Notes: a model not told the origin generated them from the letters alone. Positions 1 through 11,896 are shown, numbered from the stretch's first letter. The stretch is 64,000 bases of DNA from Watersipora subatra (GCF_963576615.1 NC_088714.1:38781572-38845571); one strand, 5' to 3'. Translations and numbers: made by a program.

Positions 1-742
1 GTTGATTGTATCGGCTAGTGGATGCCTCTATAGGTACTTAATATTCTGATGTCAGGCAGTTGATTGTATCGGCTAGTGGATGCCTCTATAGGTACTTAAT
101 ACTCTGATGTCAGGCAGTTGATTGTATCGGCTAGTGGATGCCTCTATAGGTACTTAATACTCTGATGTCAGGCAGTTGATTGTATTGGCTAGTGGATGCC
201 TCTATAGGTACTTAATACTCTGATGTCAGACAGTTGATTGTATCGGCTAGTGGATGCCTTTATAGGTACTTAATACTCTGATGTCAGACAGTTGATTGTA
301 TTGGCTAGTGGATGCCTCTATAGGTACTTAATACTCTGATGTCAGGCAGTTGATTGTATCGGCTAGTGGATGCCTCTATAGGTACTTAATACTCTGATGT
401 CAGGCAGTTGATTGTATCGGCTAGTGGATGCCTCTATACGTACTTAATACTCTGATGTCAGACAGTTGATTGTATCGGCTAGTGGATGCCTCTATAGGTA
501 CTTAAAACTCTGATGTCAGGCAGTTGATTGTATCGGCTAGTGGATGCCTCTATAGGTACTTAATACTCTGATGTCAGGCAGTTGATTGTATCGGCTAGTG
601 GATGCCTCTATAGGTACTTAATACTCTGATGTCAGGCAGTTGATTGTATTTGCTAGTGGATGCCTCTATAGGTACTTAATACTCTGATGTCAGGCAGTTG
701 ATTGTATCGGCTGGTGGATGCCTCTATAGGTACTTAATACTC
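1..742. repeat. 58-bp tandem minisatellite (about 13 copies)
   Basis: Near-identical 58-bp units run head to tail from the window edge; each begins GTTGATTGTATCGGCTAGTG. Copies differ by single substitutions such as GGCAG/GACAG and TCGG/TTGG. It probably lies in an intron of the EF-hand gene whose next exon starts at 946. The true left end is outside the window. Confidence 0.95.
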
Positions 743-945
743 TCTACCGAAGTCATCTTATTCCTCAACTCCTAATGTTTACCTAAAGTTTTCTTGTGAT
801 TTTGCGAGCTCTTTTCATAGACATCGGTGACATTATAACGAGAGAGCATCAAATCGGCTCATGTGCTGTTGTCAATGCTTCTGACAGTAAGCAGTTCTCA
901 TTGCCAGATGTTAGGAATTTTTAGGATGTTTTTATTACCTTGTAG

Positions 946-1352
946 GTTTGACAGAGACAGATCTGGCAGCATAGACGCCAATGAACTTAACCAAGCATTC
1001 TCCACTTTTGGATTTAGGCTGTACGTCTATTTAACCCTCCCAGTATCTCTACGCTCATTACGTCACTATACCTTTCTTTCAAATCTGATATGTTTTTCTT
1101 TATGGAATTAAAGCTGTCTCCTTGCCTATTTATAGTAGTATCGTTATCTCTGGTATTTTATAATATCGTTTTCATTTCTAAAGGTCTCCACAGTTCTGCA
1201 CACTGTGTGTACGGGTGTTTGATAAATCCAACAAGCGCAGCATGAAGCTGGATGACTTCATTCAGTGCTGCGTGATGCTGAGAACTCTAACAGAGAAATT
1301 CAAGTTCAAAGATTCCAAAATGCAGGGCGTTATCAACATTAACTATGAGGAG
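946..1352 (+). CDS. PEF1: Peflin-like penta-EF-hand calcium-binding protein, two internal exons (partial)
   Basis: Two exons join in phase: 946-1020 (acceptor TTGTAG, donor GTACGT) and 1184-1352 (acceptor TAAAG, donor GTATGA). The joined protein has one canonical calcium loop, DRDRSGSIDANE, then GFRLSPQF, a degenerate loop DKSNKRSMKLDD, and the segment LDDFIQCCVMLRTLTEKF. The LSPQF and MKLDDFIQ segments, and a KDxxxQGxI element, resemble peflin more than PDCD6/ALG-2, although both belong to the penta-EF family. Family members bind Ca2+, dimerise through the last EF hand and act in ER-exit and ubiquitin-adaptor roles (established for vertebrate peflin/ALG-2). N-terminal exons lie left of the window. 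The short C-terminal exon after GAG-GAG was not identified securely; one weak option is an exon from about 1392, which would imply an intron of only about 40 bp. Family assignment is fairly sure, the paralogue less so. Confidence 0.75.
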
Positions 1353-1784
1353 GTATGAGTTAGCTTACTCGCTCTTCAGTATATAGAAATAGCTAGCTGG
1401 TATGTTCAGACAACTCCTCACGATTTATCTATGAATGATTTCAACCCAGTCTCTTTTACGCAAATTTTTTACTATCACCGGACTCGCTCGCTGTAAAGAT
1501 TGAGTCTTCATAGCTTCCTACACACTAATGACAAGTAAAAACAAGGAATATTTAAGTTTTTGAAGGAAACTTATCCAATCGAGTATATTATATAAATAAT
1601 TGGATTCTGTAAAGAGTTATCATCAAAGGTTTGTATTCAAGAGCGCGTTTTGGGGTTGACACCATTCTTATTAGTTTGCTGTAATAACATATTGTTTAAA
1701 ATCAATAATGAAAAAAGCTTATTACTCTTAAATTGTTAAATATAAACAATCTCCAAAAGCAGTCGATGGCATCCTAAATTGACA
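1353..1784. other. Intron or 3' flank of the peflin-like gene, nothing recognised
   Basis: AT-rich single-copy-looking DNA between the last recognised EF-hand exon and the next minisatellite. No convincing exon, RNA gene or mobile element was seen. The missing last exon of the EF-hand gene may be here or further right. Confidence 0.4.
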
Positions 1785-4075
1785 ACGTTAAATAACTTGA
1801 ATATGTTACTAAACATGTAATACTGACAGATATAAAGAACTTGAATATGTTAGCAAACATGTAATACTGACAGATATAAATAACGTTAATATGTTACCAA
1901 ACATGTAATACTGACATATAATTAACTTGAATATGTTACCAAACATGTAATATTGACAGAGATAAATAACTTGAATACGTTACCAAACATGTAATACTGA
2001 CAGATATAAAGAACTTGAATATGTTAGCAAACATGTAATATTGAAAGAGATAAATAACTTGAGTATGTTAGCAAACATGTAATACTGACAGAGATAAATA
2101 ACTTGAGTATGTTAGCAAACATGTAATACTGACAGCGATAAATAACTTGAATATGTTAGCAAACATGTAATATTGACAGATATAAATAACGTTAATATGT
2201 TAGCAAACATGTAATACTGACAGATATAAATAACTTGAATATGTTACCAAACATGTAATACTGACAGATATAAAGAACTTGAATATGTTACCAAACATGT
2301 AATACTGACAGATATAAAGAACTTGAATATGTTAGCAAACATGTAATATTGAAAGAGATAAATAACTTGAGTATGTTAGCAAACATGTAACACTGACAGA
2401 TATAAATAACTTGAATATGTTACCAAACATGTAATATTGACAGAGATAAATAACTTGAATACGTTACCAAACATGTAATACTGACAGATATAAAGAACTT
2501 GAATATGTTAGCAAACATGTAATATTGAAAGAGATAAATAACTTGAGTATGTTAGCAAACATGTAATACTGACAGAGATAAATAACTTGAGTATGTTAGC
2601 AAACATGTAATACTGACAGCGATAAATAACTTGAATATGTTAGCAAACATGTAATATTGACAGATATAAATAACTTGAGTATGTTAGCAAACATGTAATA
2701 TTGACAGATATAAATAACGTTAATATGTTAGCAAACATGTAATACTGACAGATATAAATAACTTGAATATGTTACCAAACATGTAATACTGACAGATATA
2801 AAGAACTTGAATATGTTACCAAACATGTAATACTGACAGATATAAAAAACTTGAATATGTTAGCAAACATGTAATATTGAAAGAGATAAATAACTTGAGT
2901 ATGTTAGCAAACATGTAACACTGACAGATATAAATAACTTGAATATGTTACCAAACATGTAATACTGACAGATATAAAAAACTTGAATATGTTAGCAAAC
3001 ATGTAATATTGAAAGAGATAAATAACTTGAGTATGTTAGCAAACATGTAACACTGACAGATATAAATAACTTGAATATGTTACCAAACATGTAATATTGA
3101 CAGAGATAAATAACTTGAATACGTTACCAAACATGTAATACTGACAGATATAAATAACTTGAGTATGTTAGCAAACATGTAATATTGACAGATATAAATA
3201 ACGTTAATGTTAGCAAACATGTAACACTGACAGATATAAATAACGTTAATATGTTAGCAAACATGTAATATTGACAGATATAAATAACGTTAATGTTAGC
3301 AAACATGTAATATTGACAGATATAAATAACGTTAATGTTAGCAAACATGTAATATTGACAGATATAAATAACTTGAATATGTTAGCAAACATGTAATATT
3401 GACAGATATAAATAACTTGAATATGTTACCAAACATGTAATACTGACAGATATAAAGAACTTGAATATGTTAGCAAACATGTAATATTGAAAGAGATAAA
3501 TAACTTGAGTATGTTAGCAAACATGTAATACTGACAGAGATAAATAACTTGAGTATGTTAGCAAACATGTAATACTGACAGCGATAAATAACTTGAATAT
3601 GTTAGCAAACATGTAATACTGACAGATATAAATAACTTGAATATGTTAGCAAACATGTAATATTGACAGCGATAAATAACTTGAATATGTTACCAAACAT
3701 GTAATATTGACAGATATAAATAACGTTAATGTTAGCAAACATGTAATACTGACAGAGATAAATAACTTGAGTATGTTAGCAAACATGTAATACTGACAGA
3801 TATAAATAACGTTAATATGTTAGCAAACATGTAATACTGACAGATATAAATAACGTTAATATGTTAGCAAACATGTAATACTGACAGATATAAATAACTT
3901 GAATATGTTAGCAAACATGTAATACTGACAGAAATAAATAACTTGAATATGTTACCAAACTTGTAATATTGACAGATATAAATAACGTTAATGTTAGCAA
4001 ACATGTAATATTGACAGAGATAAATAACTTTAATATGTTAGCAAACATGTAATACTGACAGAGATAAATAACCTG
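1785..4075. repeat. 44-bp tandem minisatellite (about 52 copies)
   Basis: Units of about 44 bp carry the core TTAGCAAACATGTAATACTG followed by ACAGATATAAATAACTTGAAT. Variants with GAT/GAG/GCG, TTACC/TTAGC and CGTTAAT/CTTGAAT recur as blocks, for example the stretch near 1990-2150 reappears near 2475-2640, which indicates block duplications. Some units are 2 to 3 bp shorter. ORFs reading through it are by-products of the repeat. Confidence 0.95.
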
Positions 4076-4077
4076 AA

Positions 4078-4338
4078 TATGTATGCATGGCGTATGATGT
4101 ATGCATGGTATATGATGTATACATGGTATATGATGTATACATGTATATGATATATACATGATGTATACACGGTATATGATGTATACATGGTGTATGATGT
4201 ATACACGGTATATGATGTATACATGGTGTATGACGTATACATGGTGTATGGCGTATACATGGTATATGACGTATGCGTGGTGTATAACGTATACATGGTA
4301 TATGATGTATGCATAGTATATGATGTATACATGTCTGT
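4078..4338. repeat. 18-bp tandem repeat next to an exon donor
   Basis: Degenerate units of about 18 bp with the theme TATACATGGTGTATGATG. The array ends only a few bases from the donor of the predicted minus-strand exon 4345-4406, so on the minus strand it starts just inside that intron. Confidence 0.85.
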
Positions 4339-4344
4339 ACTTAC

Positions 4345-4406
4345 AGTTTCTGGAGATGGTTCTTGATACAACTCTCGCTCAAGCTTGACCAGATTCTCTC
4401 GCACTC
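4345..4406 (-). CDS. Exon 4 of the chitin-binding/EGF gene (predicted)
   Basis: On the minus strand an acceptor AACATTACAG precedes and a donor GTAAGTACAG follows a 62-bp open segment. Entering in phase 1 it reads GVRENLVKLERELYQ and on to EPSPET, leaving in phase 0. Its entry phase matches the exit phase of exon 3, which supports joining them. It has no recognised domain and could belong to another transcript. Confidence 0.5.
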
Positions 4407-7400
4407 CTGTAATGTTGGATGTTCCACGGACATGTTATGGCGGTTTGTAACGATACTATCTATTTTAGTTAGTTAACACACAAGCAAGTATATTCTAGTG
4501 TGGCAAATAGAGACTGTTGCATATCAAAACTAACTTTTGGACACTTTATATCTTGTTTATATTTCATTGCACATTCTCATTGATTTTCCATAAATAATTA
4601 TAGGTTATTTCAAATATTTAAAACAATAAGATTTTAATATTAAGCGTGATAACATTTAATAATTATTTCTATAGCTTGTGGTAGACCTCATATTCACTTT
4701 TTTTTACAAGAATGCTTCGAATGTTTTTTGGAATGTTTATACATGCCTGACTTGCGTTCATGCTATCGAAATAATAACACCTGACATGCTCTTATATGCC
4801 ATAAACTTATGTTTTATCCTAAAGAGTTTAAGTACATATATATAATATTGTACGCTCGTTGTCAGTGTCCCTTTCTCATATATCGGACAGTTAATGGTGG
4901 CTATATTGGCCAATGAGATTTAAAGTTGACAACCCGAGCTGCTGTTGATGATGGATATATAAGGATAATGAGAGGCACTATGTCATATCTAGCTGAACAT
5001 GAATGACTCACTCAAATACTCAAATATTAGAAAGTAATGCAAAATCCATTAGATGGTCTGAAGCCAATAAGGCATTGACAACGTCCACTTCTTCTGCTGC
5101 ATTCAGAGTTGGTTGTTTTACTTCTACAGGCCCCCGAGTTAGAGCACCTGGCTCCGAGCTTTGCTTCTACAATGTCATAGGCATTAATTATAATATTGCA
5201 TTGCTGTATTGTGATATAACAATCAAAATCAAATACATAGCATATTAGAATGATAATATAATGTGTTACAAGGCGATAAACAACTATTACAAGATGTCAC
5301 TGTATGAAATTGTATACACTGTATGAAATTGTTCACACTGTATGAAATGATGGCCAGGGGGAACTAGCTAGTTAGCACAGCAGCAATCACAGCAGAGATC
5401 ACACCAGAGAAAGTTTACCCGTAGCACGGCAGAGATCGCACCAGAGAAAGTTTACCCTTAGCACAGCGGAGATCACACCAGAAAAGGTTACTCCTAGCAC
5501 AGCAGGATATCACACCAGAGAAAGTTTGCCCTTAGCACAGCAGAGATCACACCAGAGAAAGTTTACCCTTAGCACAACGGAGATCACACCAAAAAAGGTT
5601 ACCCCTAGCACAACAGAGATCACACCAGAGAAAGTTTACTCTTAGCACAGCGGAGATCACACCAGGGAAAGGTTACCCCGAGCACGGCGGAGATCACACC
5701 AGAGAAAGCTTACCCCTAGCACAGCAGAGATCACACTAGAGAAAGGTTACATCTAGCACAGCAGAGATCACACCAGAGAAAGCTTACCCCTAGCACAGCA
5801 GAGATCACATCAGAGAAAGGTTACCCCTAGCACAGCAGAGATCACACCAGAGAGAGCTTACCCTTAGCACAGAGGCTTAGACCGTCAGCATAGTATTTGG
5901 GCTTACATCGTACAAAATTGTCAAAGCATTCCGAGTTTGCCAGCAAACGATGCACTTTGTCTTTGGCTGTACACGAGTCACCTGCAATTGTACAGATTTT
6001 ATCATCAAAATCTAAAGAATTTTATACTGCAGTCATGGAACAAAACATTGCTTCAATTCACTTAATATCTACCTAGTTGGACTTCAGGCCTACGGACATC
6101 TTGCTTCTGAGTTGTTGCCACAGGCATTTCAGTTGTTGGTTTATTGTGACTGGTAGTTGTTGGGGGAGCCGCTTTTATAGTTGGAAGTGAGATGCCTCCT
6201 CTCCAAATTGTGCTATGGTCAGTTACCGTGACCGGCATAGTGCGTCTTTGGTTAAACCTGATTGCGGTTTGTTGACTCTGTGTCAGCGAGTGCTGAAGCT
6301 CTCCGTGTGAGCCTACAGTTGCTGTTTTAGTCACTGGTTGATCATCGAGGAGAGCGTTTGTATTAGGTGGCCTGCGTATTGCTGTAGGCTGCTGTTTGTC
6401 ACTCGGTGTTGTAATCAAGGTCATTGGAGCTGTTGAAGCATCATGCAACTGGATAGCTTTTTGGCATTGTTCGATGCCAGTATACCCTGGTGGGCAACTA
6501 CACCAGTAGAAATCTGTGGTCTCATGGCATTCACCTCCTCTCAAACACTTATCACCACCTCTGCAGTCGCCCCTTTCTGTTCAAAAAAACCATTCTGACA
6601 ATACCAAAATAATTTATTGTCTGTCATTAGCAATAACCCAGTAGAAACTACGAAGAACAGCTAAGTTCCCAGAGGAGTTCCCAGCTAAGTTCCCAGATAA
6701 GTTTTAGAGGATCCCAATTGGCCTTTTTCCTGATTCAAGGGTAAAAGCTGTTTTCCTATGTATTTTATTAGTGCATATGTCTTTATAGTAGTGCATATGT
6801 CTTTATAGTAGTGCATATGTCTTTATAGTAGTGCATATGTCTCTATACGTACGCATACATGATGCGTACGCAACACTCGATAAGCTATCAATGACCAAAT
6901 CCTACAACGTAAAAGAGAGGAGACTAGACGGCGCACCTTTAACAGAAAACCACTTGTCTAACAAAACTATTTCTATTATTCTCTATATGAACTTTTTCTA
7001 AACACTTTATATGTCTCCTTTTCTGTATTTCTATTATTATATATTTCCTTTGTTATTAGTTCGTATACAAAATACTTTACATAAACTTATATAGGGCCTA
7101 CATATAAATCTATTTGCAACATTATTCTATATCATATAATACCATTATTCCATTTCTATTACTTTATAGTTTATATACAACTTTACATTCCCTAAATACT
7201 TTCCATTCACAACATTCCTAACATTTTTCTATACTTTCACCTCTAAAATAGAACCTTTTCACCTTTATATATCTATTTATATTACACTACCAAATACAAC
7301 TGTAATATCAACAATTAACCAATTACTCATATACCTGGTTTCAACCCAACTTTACCTTGAAAATAAATTGTTAGTTGCACCTTTTTGGAGTCGTGCTCCC

Positions 7401-10400
7401 TCAAATTTATTTTATATAATCTCGCACAACTCTCATTTACACTATACTCTGTCAATTCCTGCTGACAACTACTTTTTCAACAACCAGCAGTACCCTTTCT
7501 TTTTTCCATTATCACTGGTCGTTGGCTGTATGACAGGGGAATTTATAGTGCATATGTCTTTATAGTGGTGCATATGCCCTCATAGTAGTGCATGTTTTTA
7601 TAGTAGTTCATATGTCTTTAGTAATAGTAGTGCATATGTCTTTATTGTAGTGCATATGTCTTTATAGTAGTGAATATGTTTTTATAGTAATTCATGTGTT
7701 TTTACAGTGGTGCATATGTTTTAATAGTAGTGCTTATGTGTTTATATTAGTGCATTTGTTTTTTATAGCAGTGAATATGTTTTCATAGTAGTGCATATGT
7801 CTTTATAGTAGTGCATATGTTTTATAGTAATGTATGTGTCTTTACAGTAGTGCATATGTTTTAATAATAGTGCATACACTTTTATTGTAGTGCATATGTC
7901 TTAATAGTAGTGCGTATGTCTTTATTGTAGTGCATATTTCTTCATAGTATTGCATATGTCTTTATAGTAGTGCACATGCGTGATCAAGTACTTTATTGCT
8001 TACGTACTTATTTCTGTTACTTGTATGCAGTACAGTATATAACAACATTGTTCAATCAACTGAGGAGAAGAAGAGATGAAGCTTATAGTAACCTGCCCTA
8101 TCTTGTTTGAACACTTGCTTTGCTTCTTAGATGTTTCTGTACTTACTAGATTGTCAAGTAGTTCCGAAACAAGAGATTCGACTTTAATCAAATCTGTCTG
8201 TAACTGATTTGATATCAAATAACAAAATGATTTGCATACAGCACTGGCTATTACTAATGTGCTTTCCTGGTGCAGTGCAACCTCGGTTCTCGAACACAAT
8301 CCGTTCCAGAAGGTTGGTCGAAAACCGAGTTGTTCGAGATCCGAAACAGGTTTTCCCATTAGAATTAATATATATAAGTTTTAATCCGTTCCAACACCCT
8401 GAATGTTTACCTTTTTAGTATTTTATACATTATTTTATGCATGAAATTGCACATTAAAACGCTGACCAACACATAAAAAGCAATGTATATCTCAGAAAAT
8501 GTTAAGAAAAATGGCAAAGACACAAATAACATAAACATAAATGTAACCCAGGCTAATCGTACGTTCGTGTTGTCGTAATCTTCCATATGAAAGATTACGC
8601 TAACATGAACGTGTAAAAATAAAAAAAAGGATAAAAAAGAATTATGAATAAGATTTTTTACTCGGCTACAGGATGTTCTTTTCTCTTAAAATATCTATCC
8701 AATGACACATGCTTCTGCCTTCTTTTTAGCACTTTTCGAAAGTGGTTCATGATAGTGTCGTTAAAGTCATTGATGACTCTGGTGGCTGCAGCTTTATCGG
8801 GGTGGTGGAGTTCGACGAAATTCTGTAACTCGGCCCATTTGCTACACATTTGTTTAATCTCTGACAATGCGACAACAGTTGGTCACGGAGAGAGCGATCT
8901 ACACCCGTACGCCGCTCAGCATCCCACCCTCACGTACGCACTCACGCTTCGTACCGGCGTTCGAACTCCGATTTTTGTTCGAACTACGAAGCAAGAATTT
9001 CTTGAATTTTTTGTTCAGACTCCGATTTGTTCGAACTGCGAGTCGTTCGAAAACCGAGGTTCCACTGTAATTGGTTTTTCCAAAACCTGCTGAATACGTC
9101 ATTTCTAATGAAATGTTGCTGAACACAAACCGGCTTACCAGCTGGTATTTTACATATCAATTTAGAAATCAAGCAAAGTTGTTGATATTCCAGAAAGATA
9201 TGTACAGAAGTTCGATTCTTGTATTTAATAAGGAAGACGCGATGGTGGTGATATTAGATATACGAGATGCTGTTTGTAGCAGCATTATAACGTGTTTGAA
9301 AAATATATCTGTTGATATGCTGTTAGTATTCGCCCTTTTGGCATAGATTAAAGTGAGGCGTGGCTTGTGCGCTCGAACTATCATTCACTAGCATTACTAA
9401 CGGGTATTTTTCTCTAAAAATACTCTCGTAAAATCTTTTGAAAATCTTTGACCAATTTTATTTTTTCTATCAAGTACCTGGAATGAGTGAACCACAGATA
9501 AAATTATATGTAATTAGTTGGCCAAGCAGGTGTGTAGCAACAGATAAACTTTATAGCTGTGCAAGTCTGCTAGCATTGGATAAGAGATCTGCAGGTCTGC
9601 TCGTAGACATTGCAACAGAATGCTTTGTACGGGTACAGACAACTCCACAACACCACATAAAACTTTACTTAGGAGTAAGTAACTCGTTTACCCGTTGTTA
9701 AGGAAACTTTGCTGAAATAACCAGGATTCAGCTTTGATGTTTCAAAATTGCCTATAAGACCTACTTAAATTGTCACTTTTACCAAGTTTTTTAAATTTGT
9801 TTTCATGTTGCGTAATAAAAAACATTCTGTAAGCACCATGATGGTGTCATGTTCAGCTGTTTGGGTTGTAGCTAATCGTTCAACTATTTCACAGCAATCA
9901 ATCGCACTCACGAGAGGCGCTTACAACCTGTTCTTAGACAAGGTTGAGAATAATGGCTAAGGTCAAGTATGTAGATTTTGCGACAAATGACAATATACAA
10001 CTGTCTATTCCAATGGCTTTGGTAATTTTTGCTTGAAGTAAAAGAAAGGAAATTATCAACTTTTTAATTTTGTGGATTAGTAACTGACTGTTGTTAGCAA
10101 TACGTTTGCCAAATCAATATTTGCTTAGCCACAATTAATAAACACCCAGTCTATCTGTAAGTGCATTCTTTTTCTTAACTCTAGCTGGCTTCGGGCAGAC
10201 GCATCTCTTATTATAGTAGAGATCAAAATATTAGCTCAAGTTACTAGCTTAAGTTACTAGCTTAAGTTACTCAAATTCATTAGATAAAAACATAGTCAAT
10301 ATCAACTACATCACCTGCCACTGGTTATAAGCTATTTTAAATCTTAAGCCAATGTGCAGCATAAAAAATAATAAATGTCTTTCAGCCAATTATTTTAGCT

Positions 10401-11896
10401 ATTTATGTCTTGAGCTTTTGAATATTTGAATCATGTATTGGCTGGAGGCACACAGAAACAAACAAATACCTTCATTTAAGAGCTCGAATGGTAAATGTTG
10501 TTGATTAAAAATAAATGTTCTGTGTAAAACCTTTTATTATCGTGCAACGCTGTGCATTTAGCTAGTATTGCTATAAACTAAACCAGTTTATTCTATGAAT
10601 TAATATTGCTGTCAAGTAGCTTATATATTAGGTGATTAAATACATTGTAACTTGATATTACTATAAACCACACACTAAAAGCAAAGATGTGCTTTTAACT
10701 GAAAGCTATTCGTATAACAAAACTTCACAGTAATTTATTTTGTGGTCTTCTGTTTGGCTATAACAATTATTAGCGATGGCTAATAGATGCATTGAAAAAT
10801 GGCTCGTAATCTATACTTGTTTAGTGAATCAAGGGTATTTCTAGTCACGCTGATATACATGTGAGGACTAGCTGCCCATGATCACTCTGTACAAATAGTT
10901 ATGTTTGCTTTATAATGCGCTATCTATCGCATTTATTTGTTTCAAAGGTGGTGGCTCAAGAGATGTTTTAATATTCTTCAGTGAATTCCGCACAGTTTGC
11001 AGTGCACTTCTGAGTGAACCTTTATTAAGTCTGACTACATTTAAACTTATCGCTTAGTTGTTCTCATCTTTTCTTCATTCCTGGTCAAGTTTAAGTTCAA
11101 AATTGCTTTCCTGTTTCGAGTAGAAACTATTTAACAACTACGTGAATGATCTTTACCGAGTCTAGGAAGTTCTTGCGGTTGAGGGAGATATCCAATCCGA
11201 GCGCATTTCCTGCTCCCAGTTACCACGCAAGGATTAGATAACCCTTGATAGAAGTCTGTGCGCAGAGTGGTATAATCGGGGCACTGGAAATAATATGACC
11301 TTCCGTTTGAGCACTGGAAGTACTCGCACATGGAGCCCTTACTCGCTACGTAGTATGGCTGAGGATAGTTTTGCTGACATTCTGTAAAAAGATAATGTAG
11401 ATTTCATGACACACATAAGCATGCAAAATCAATAGGGAACTTGATGACTATGTAATATGCTCACTGATCCTTACTAATCGGCGCTGGCCATTTGGTTGTT
11501 AAACTCAAACTCAGCTGTAACCTTTGAATCAGGTTTGTTATTTCAAATAATTTATGTTTTATCAGATATCTGTGTTTATTATTTCAAACAAATGACTAAC
11601 ATAATAGTATATCAGTCTATATCACTGATGACTGACATAATAGTATATCAGTCTATATCACTGATGACTAACATAATAGTTAATCAGTCTATATCACTGG
11701 AGATTTAATTTTACTTATCACAACTTCCAGATCTGTCTTCGCTGTAGAAAACTATCTATTATTGCTATAGGAGTATGTATGCATACTTTTACTTACCGAC
11801 TATCTGCCTGTCATCCAATGAGCTGCCATAAAATCTGCTTGCGTCTACCATCATGAAATTTAATACCAAAAATAATGAAGTTGTTGGTAATTTCAT
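4345..11896 (-). CDS. Secreted chitin-binding (peritrophin-like) and EGF-domain protein, four 5' exons
   Basis: Four minus-strand exons splice in consistent phase 1: 11797-11896, 11157-11381, 6073-6576, 4345-4406 (891 nt, 297 codons so far, 3' end not found). Exon 1 gives Met plus a hydrophobic signal peptide (MKLPTTSLFLVLNFMMVDA). Exon 2 has six Cys with spacing 16-4-9-17-7, close to the peritrophin-A/CBM14 chitin-binding pattern but with a short second and long fourth gap. Exon 3 begins with an EGF-like domain (Cys spacing 5-5-8-1-9, CSCPPGYTG core) and continues as a Thr/Ser/Pro-rich, mucin-like linker of about 125 residues. Exon 4 adds a short charged segment. Phase-1 exons on both sides of the domains fit exon-shuffled extracellular modules. 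If the exon 3 donor is not used, translation stops at 6062. A role in an extracellular chitin-containing matrix or cuticle is inference. Confidence 0.7.
4407..5359. other. Intron DNA without recognised features
   Basis: AT-rich DNA between exon 4 of the minus-strand gene and the next array. An open stretch at 5003-5248 has no recognisable domain and no splice support. A segment near 4850-4990 looks like worn repeat DNA but could not be assigned. Confidence 0.4.
5362..5875. repeat. 36-bp tandem minisatellite (about 14 copies)
   Basis: Units of about 36 bp with the core GCAGAGATCACACCAGAGAA and the ending AGTTTACCCTTA. Substitutions are frequent, so the array is older than the near-perfect array at 58.4 kb. 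It lies in the intron between exons 3 and 4 of the minus-strand gene. Confidence 0.9.
6073..6576 (-). CDS. Exon 3: EGF-like domain and Thr-rich linker
   Basis: Acceptor TTTGAACAG lies just above 6576. The first codon is completed by the G of exon 2. The EGF module carries Cys at CRGGDKC, LRGGEC, FYWCSC and GIEQC. The linker contains many Thr, Pro and Gln residues, for example PPTTTSHNKPTTEMPVATT. The donor at 6072 reads GTAGAT; reading through it reaches TAA at 6062-6064 after two more codons, so an alternative short form ending here is possible. Confidence 0.75.
6771..6845. repeat. 20-bp repeat, left block of an interrupted array
   Basis: Four units of about 20 bp, AGTGCATATGTCTTTATAGT. The same unit resumes at about 7540, so the 700 bp between the blocks looks inserted, or the array expanded twice. 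Confidence 0.8.
6846..7540. other. Sequence splitting the 20-bp array, unassigned
   Basis: About 700 bp, pyrimidine-rich in its middle part, separates two blocks of the same 20-bp repeat. No clear terminal inverted repeat or target duplication was seen. An open stretch at 7368-7565 has no recognisable protein features. Confidence 0.4.
7541..7976. repeat. 20-bp repeat, right block (about 20 copies)
   Basis: Degenerate copies of AGTGCATATGTCTTTATAGT with many single-base changes and small indels, more diverged than the left block at 6771-6845. Confidence 0.85.
8273..9067. mobile_element. pogo/Tigger-type DNA transposon remnant (795 bp)
   Basis: Terminal inverted repeats: left end CAGTGCAACCTCGGTTCTCG, right end the reverse complement of CAGTGGAACCTCGGTTTTCG. 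A second inner pair (TTCGAAAACCGAG / GTTCGAGATCC) is typical of this element type. Inside, the minus strand keeps the C-terminal part of a transposase (see 8658-8867). The element lies in the 6577-11156 intron of the minus-strand gene. The TA target duplication is intact only on the right side; the left reads TG. It is an internally deleted, non-autonomous copy. Confidence 0.8.
8658..8867 (-). pseudogene. Tigger/pogo transposase, C-terminal fragment
   Basis: The 69-codon open stretch contains the segments HHPDKAAATRVINDFNDTI and HFRKVLKRRQKHVSLDRYF. These match the end of Tigger-type transposases, where a conserved hydrophobic/His-Pro segment is followed by an RRQKQxSLDxF tail. The CENP-B-type DNA-binding domain and the DDD catalytic core are absent, so it cannot transpose by itself. 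Confidence 0.7.
9068..10170. other. Intron DNA of the chitin-binding/EGF gene, nothing recognised
   Basis: Several open stretches of 60 to 90 codons (for example 9071-9346 and 9438-9701) lack motifs, splice context or compositional difference from their surroundings. They are most likely chance ORFs in AT-rich DNA. Confidence 0.4.
10175..10567 (+). mobile_element. Dispersed repeat copy, 3' part of a Helitron-like element
   Basis: Shares blocks with 25180-25470, 26220-26390 and 36120-36300: CTTATTATAGTA, TAGCTTAAGTTACTCAAATTC, CATTACCTGCCACT, TAAGCTNTTTTAAATCTTA. The end reads CTTTTATTATCGTGCAACGC followed by TGTGCATTTAGCTAG, the same layout as the ends near 22228 and 25897 (weak hairpin then CTAG). 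The 5' half is missing. Confidence 0.6.
11157..11381 (-). CDS. Exon 2: peritrophin-A-like chitin-binding domain
   Basis: Acceptor TTTTTACAG and donor GTAAAG flank a 225-nt exon, phase 1 to 1. The protein starts ECQQNYPQPYY and contains CEYFQCSNGRSYYFQCPDY, then NPCVVTGSRKC. An aromatic-rich YYFQC segment between Cys 3 and Cys 4 is typical of CBM14 modules. Reading past the donor meets a stop after eight codons. Confidence 0.75.
11575..11700. repeat. Short 40-bp tandem repeat (3 copies)
   Basis: Three copies of an approximately 40-bp unit with the theme CAGTCTATATCACTGATGAC, in the intron between exons 1 and 2 of the minus-strand gene. Confidence 0.7.
11797..11896 (-). CDS. Exon 1: start codon and signal peptide
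   Basis: ATG at 11896 in a good context (GAACAGAATGA) starts a 33-residue N-terminus with a hydrophobic core SLFLVLNFMMVDA, a typical signal peptide. Donor CG|GTAAGT ends the exon in phase 1. No earlier in-frame ATG was needed. Confidence 0.75.

Noticed and set aside
1353..1440. Last peflin exon from 1392 (reading LAGMFRQLLTIYL and stop)
   Set aside because: It would need an intron of about 40 bp and the similarity to the family C-terminus is too weak.
8000..8418. ORFs on both strands near the left end of the 8273 element
   Set aside because: They cross the terminal repeat of the pogo-type element and have no coding signature.
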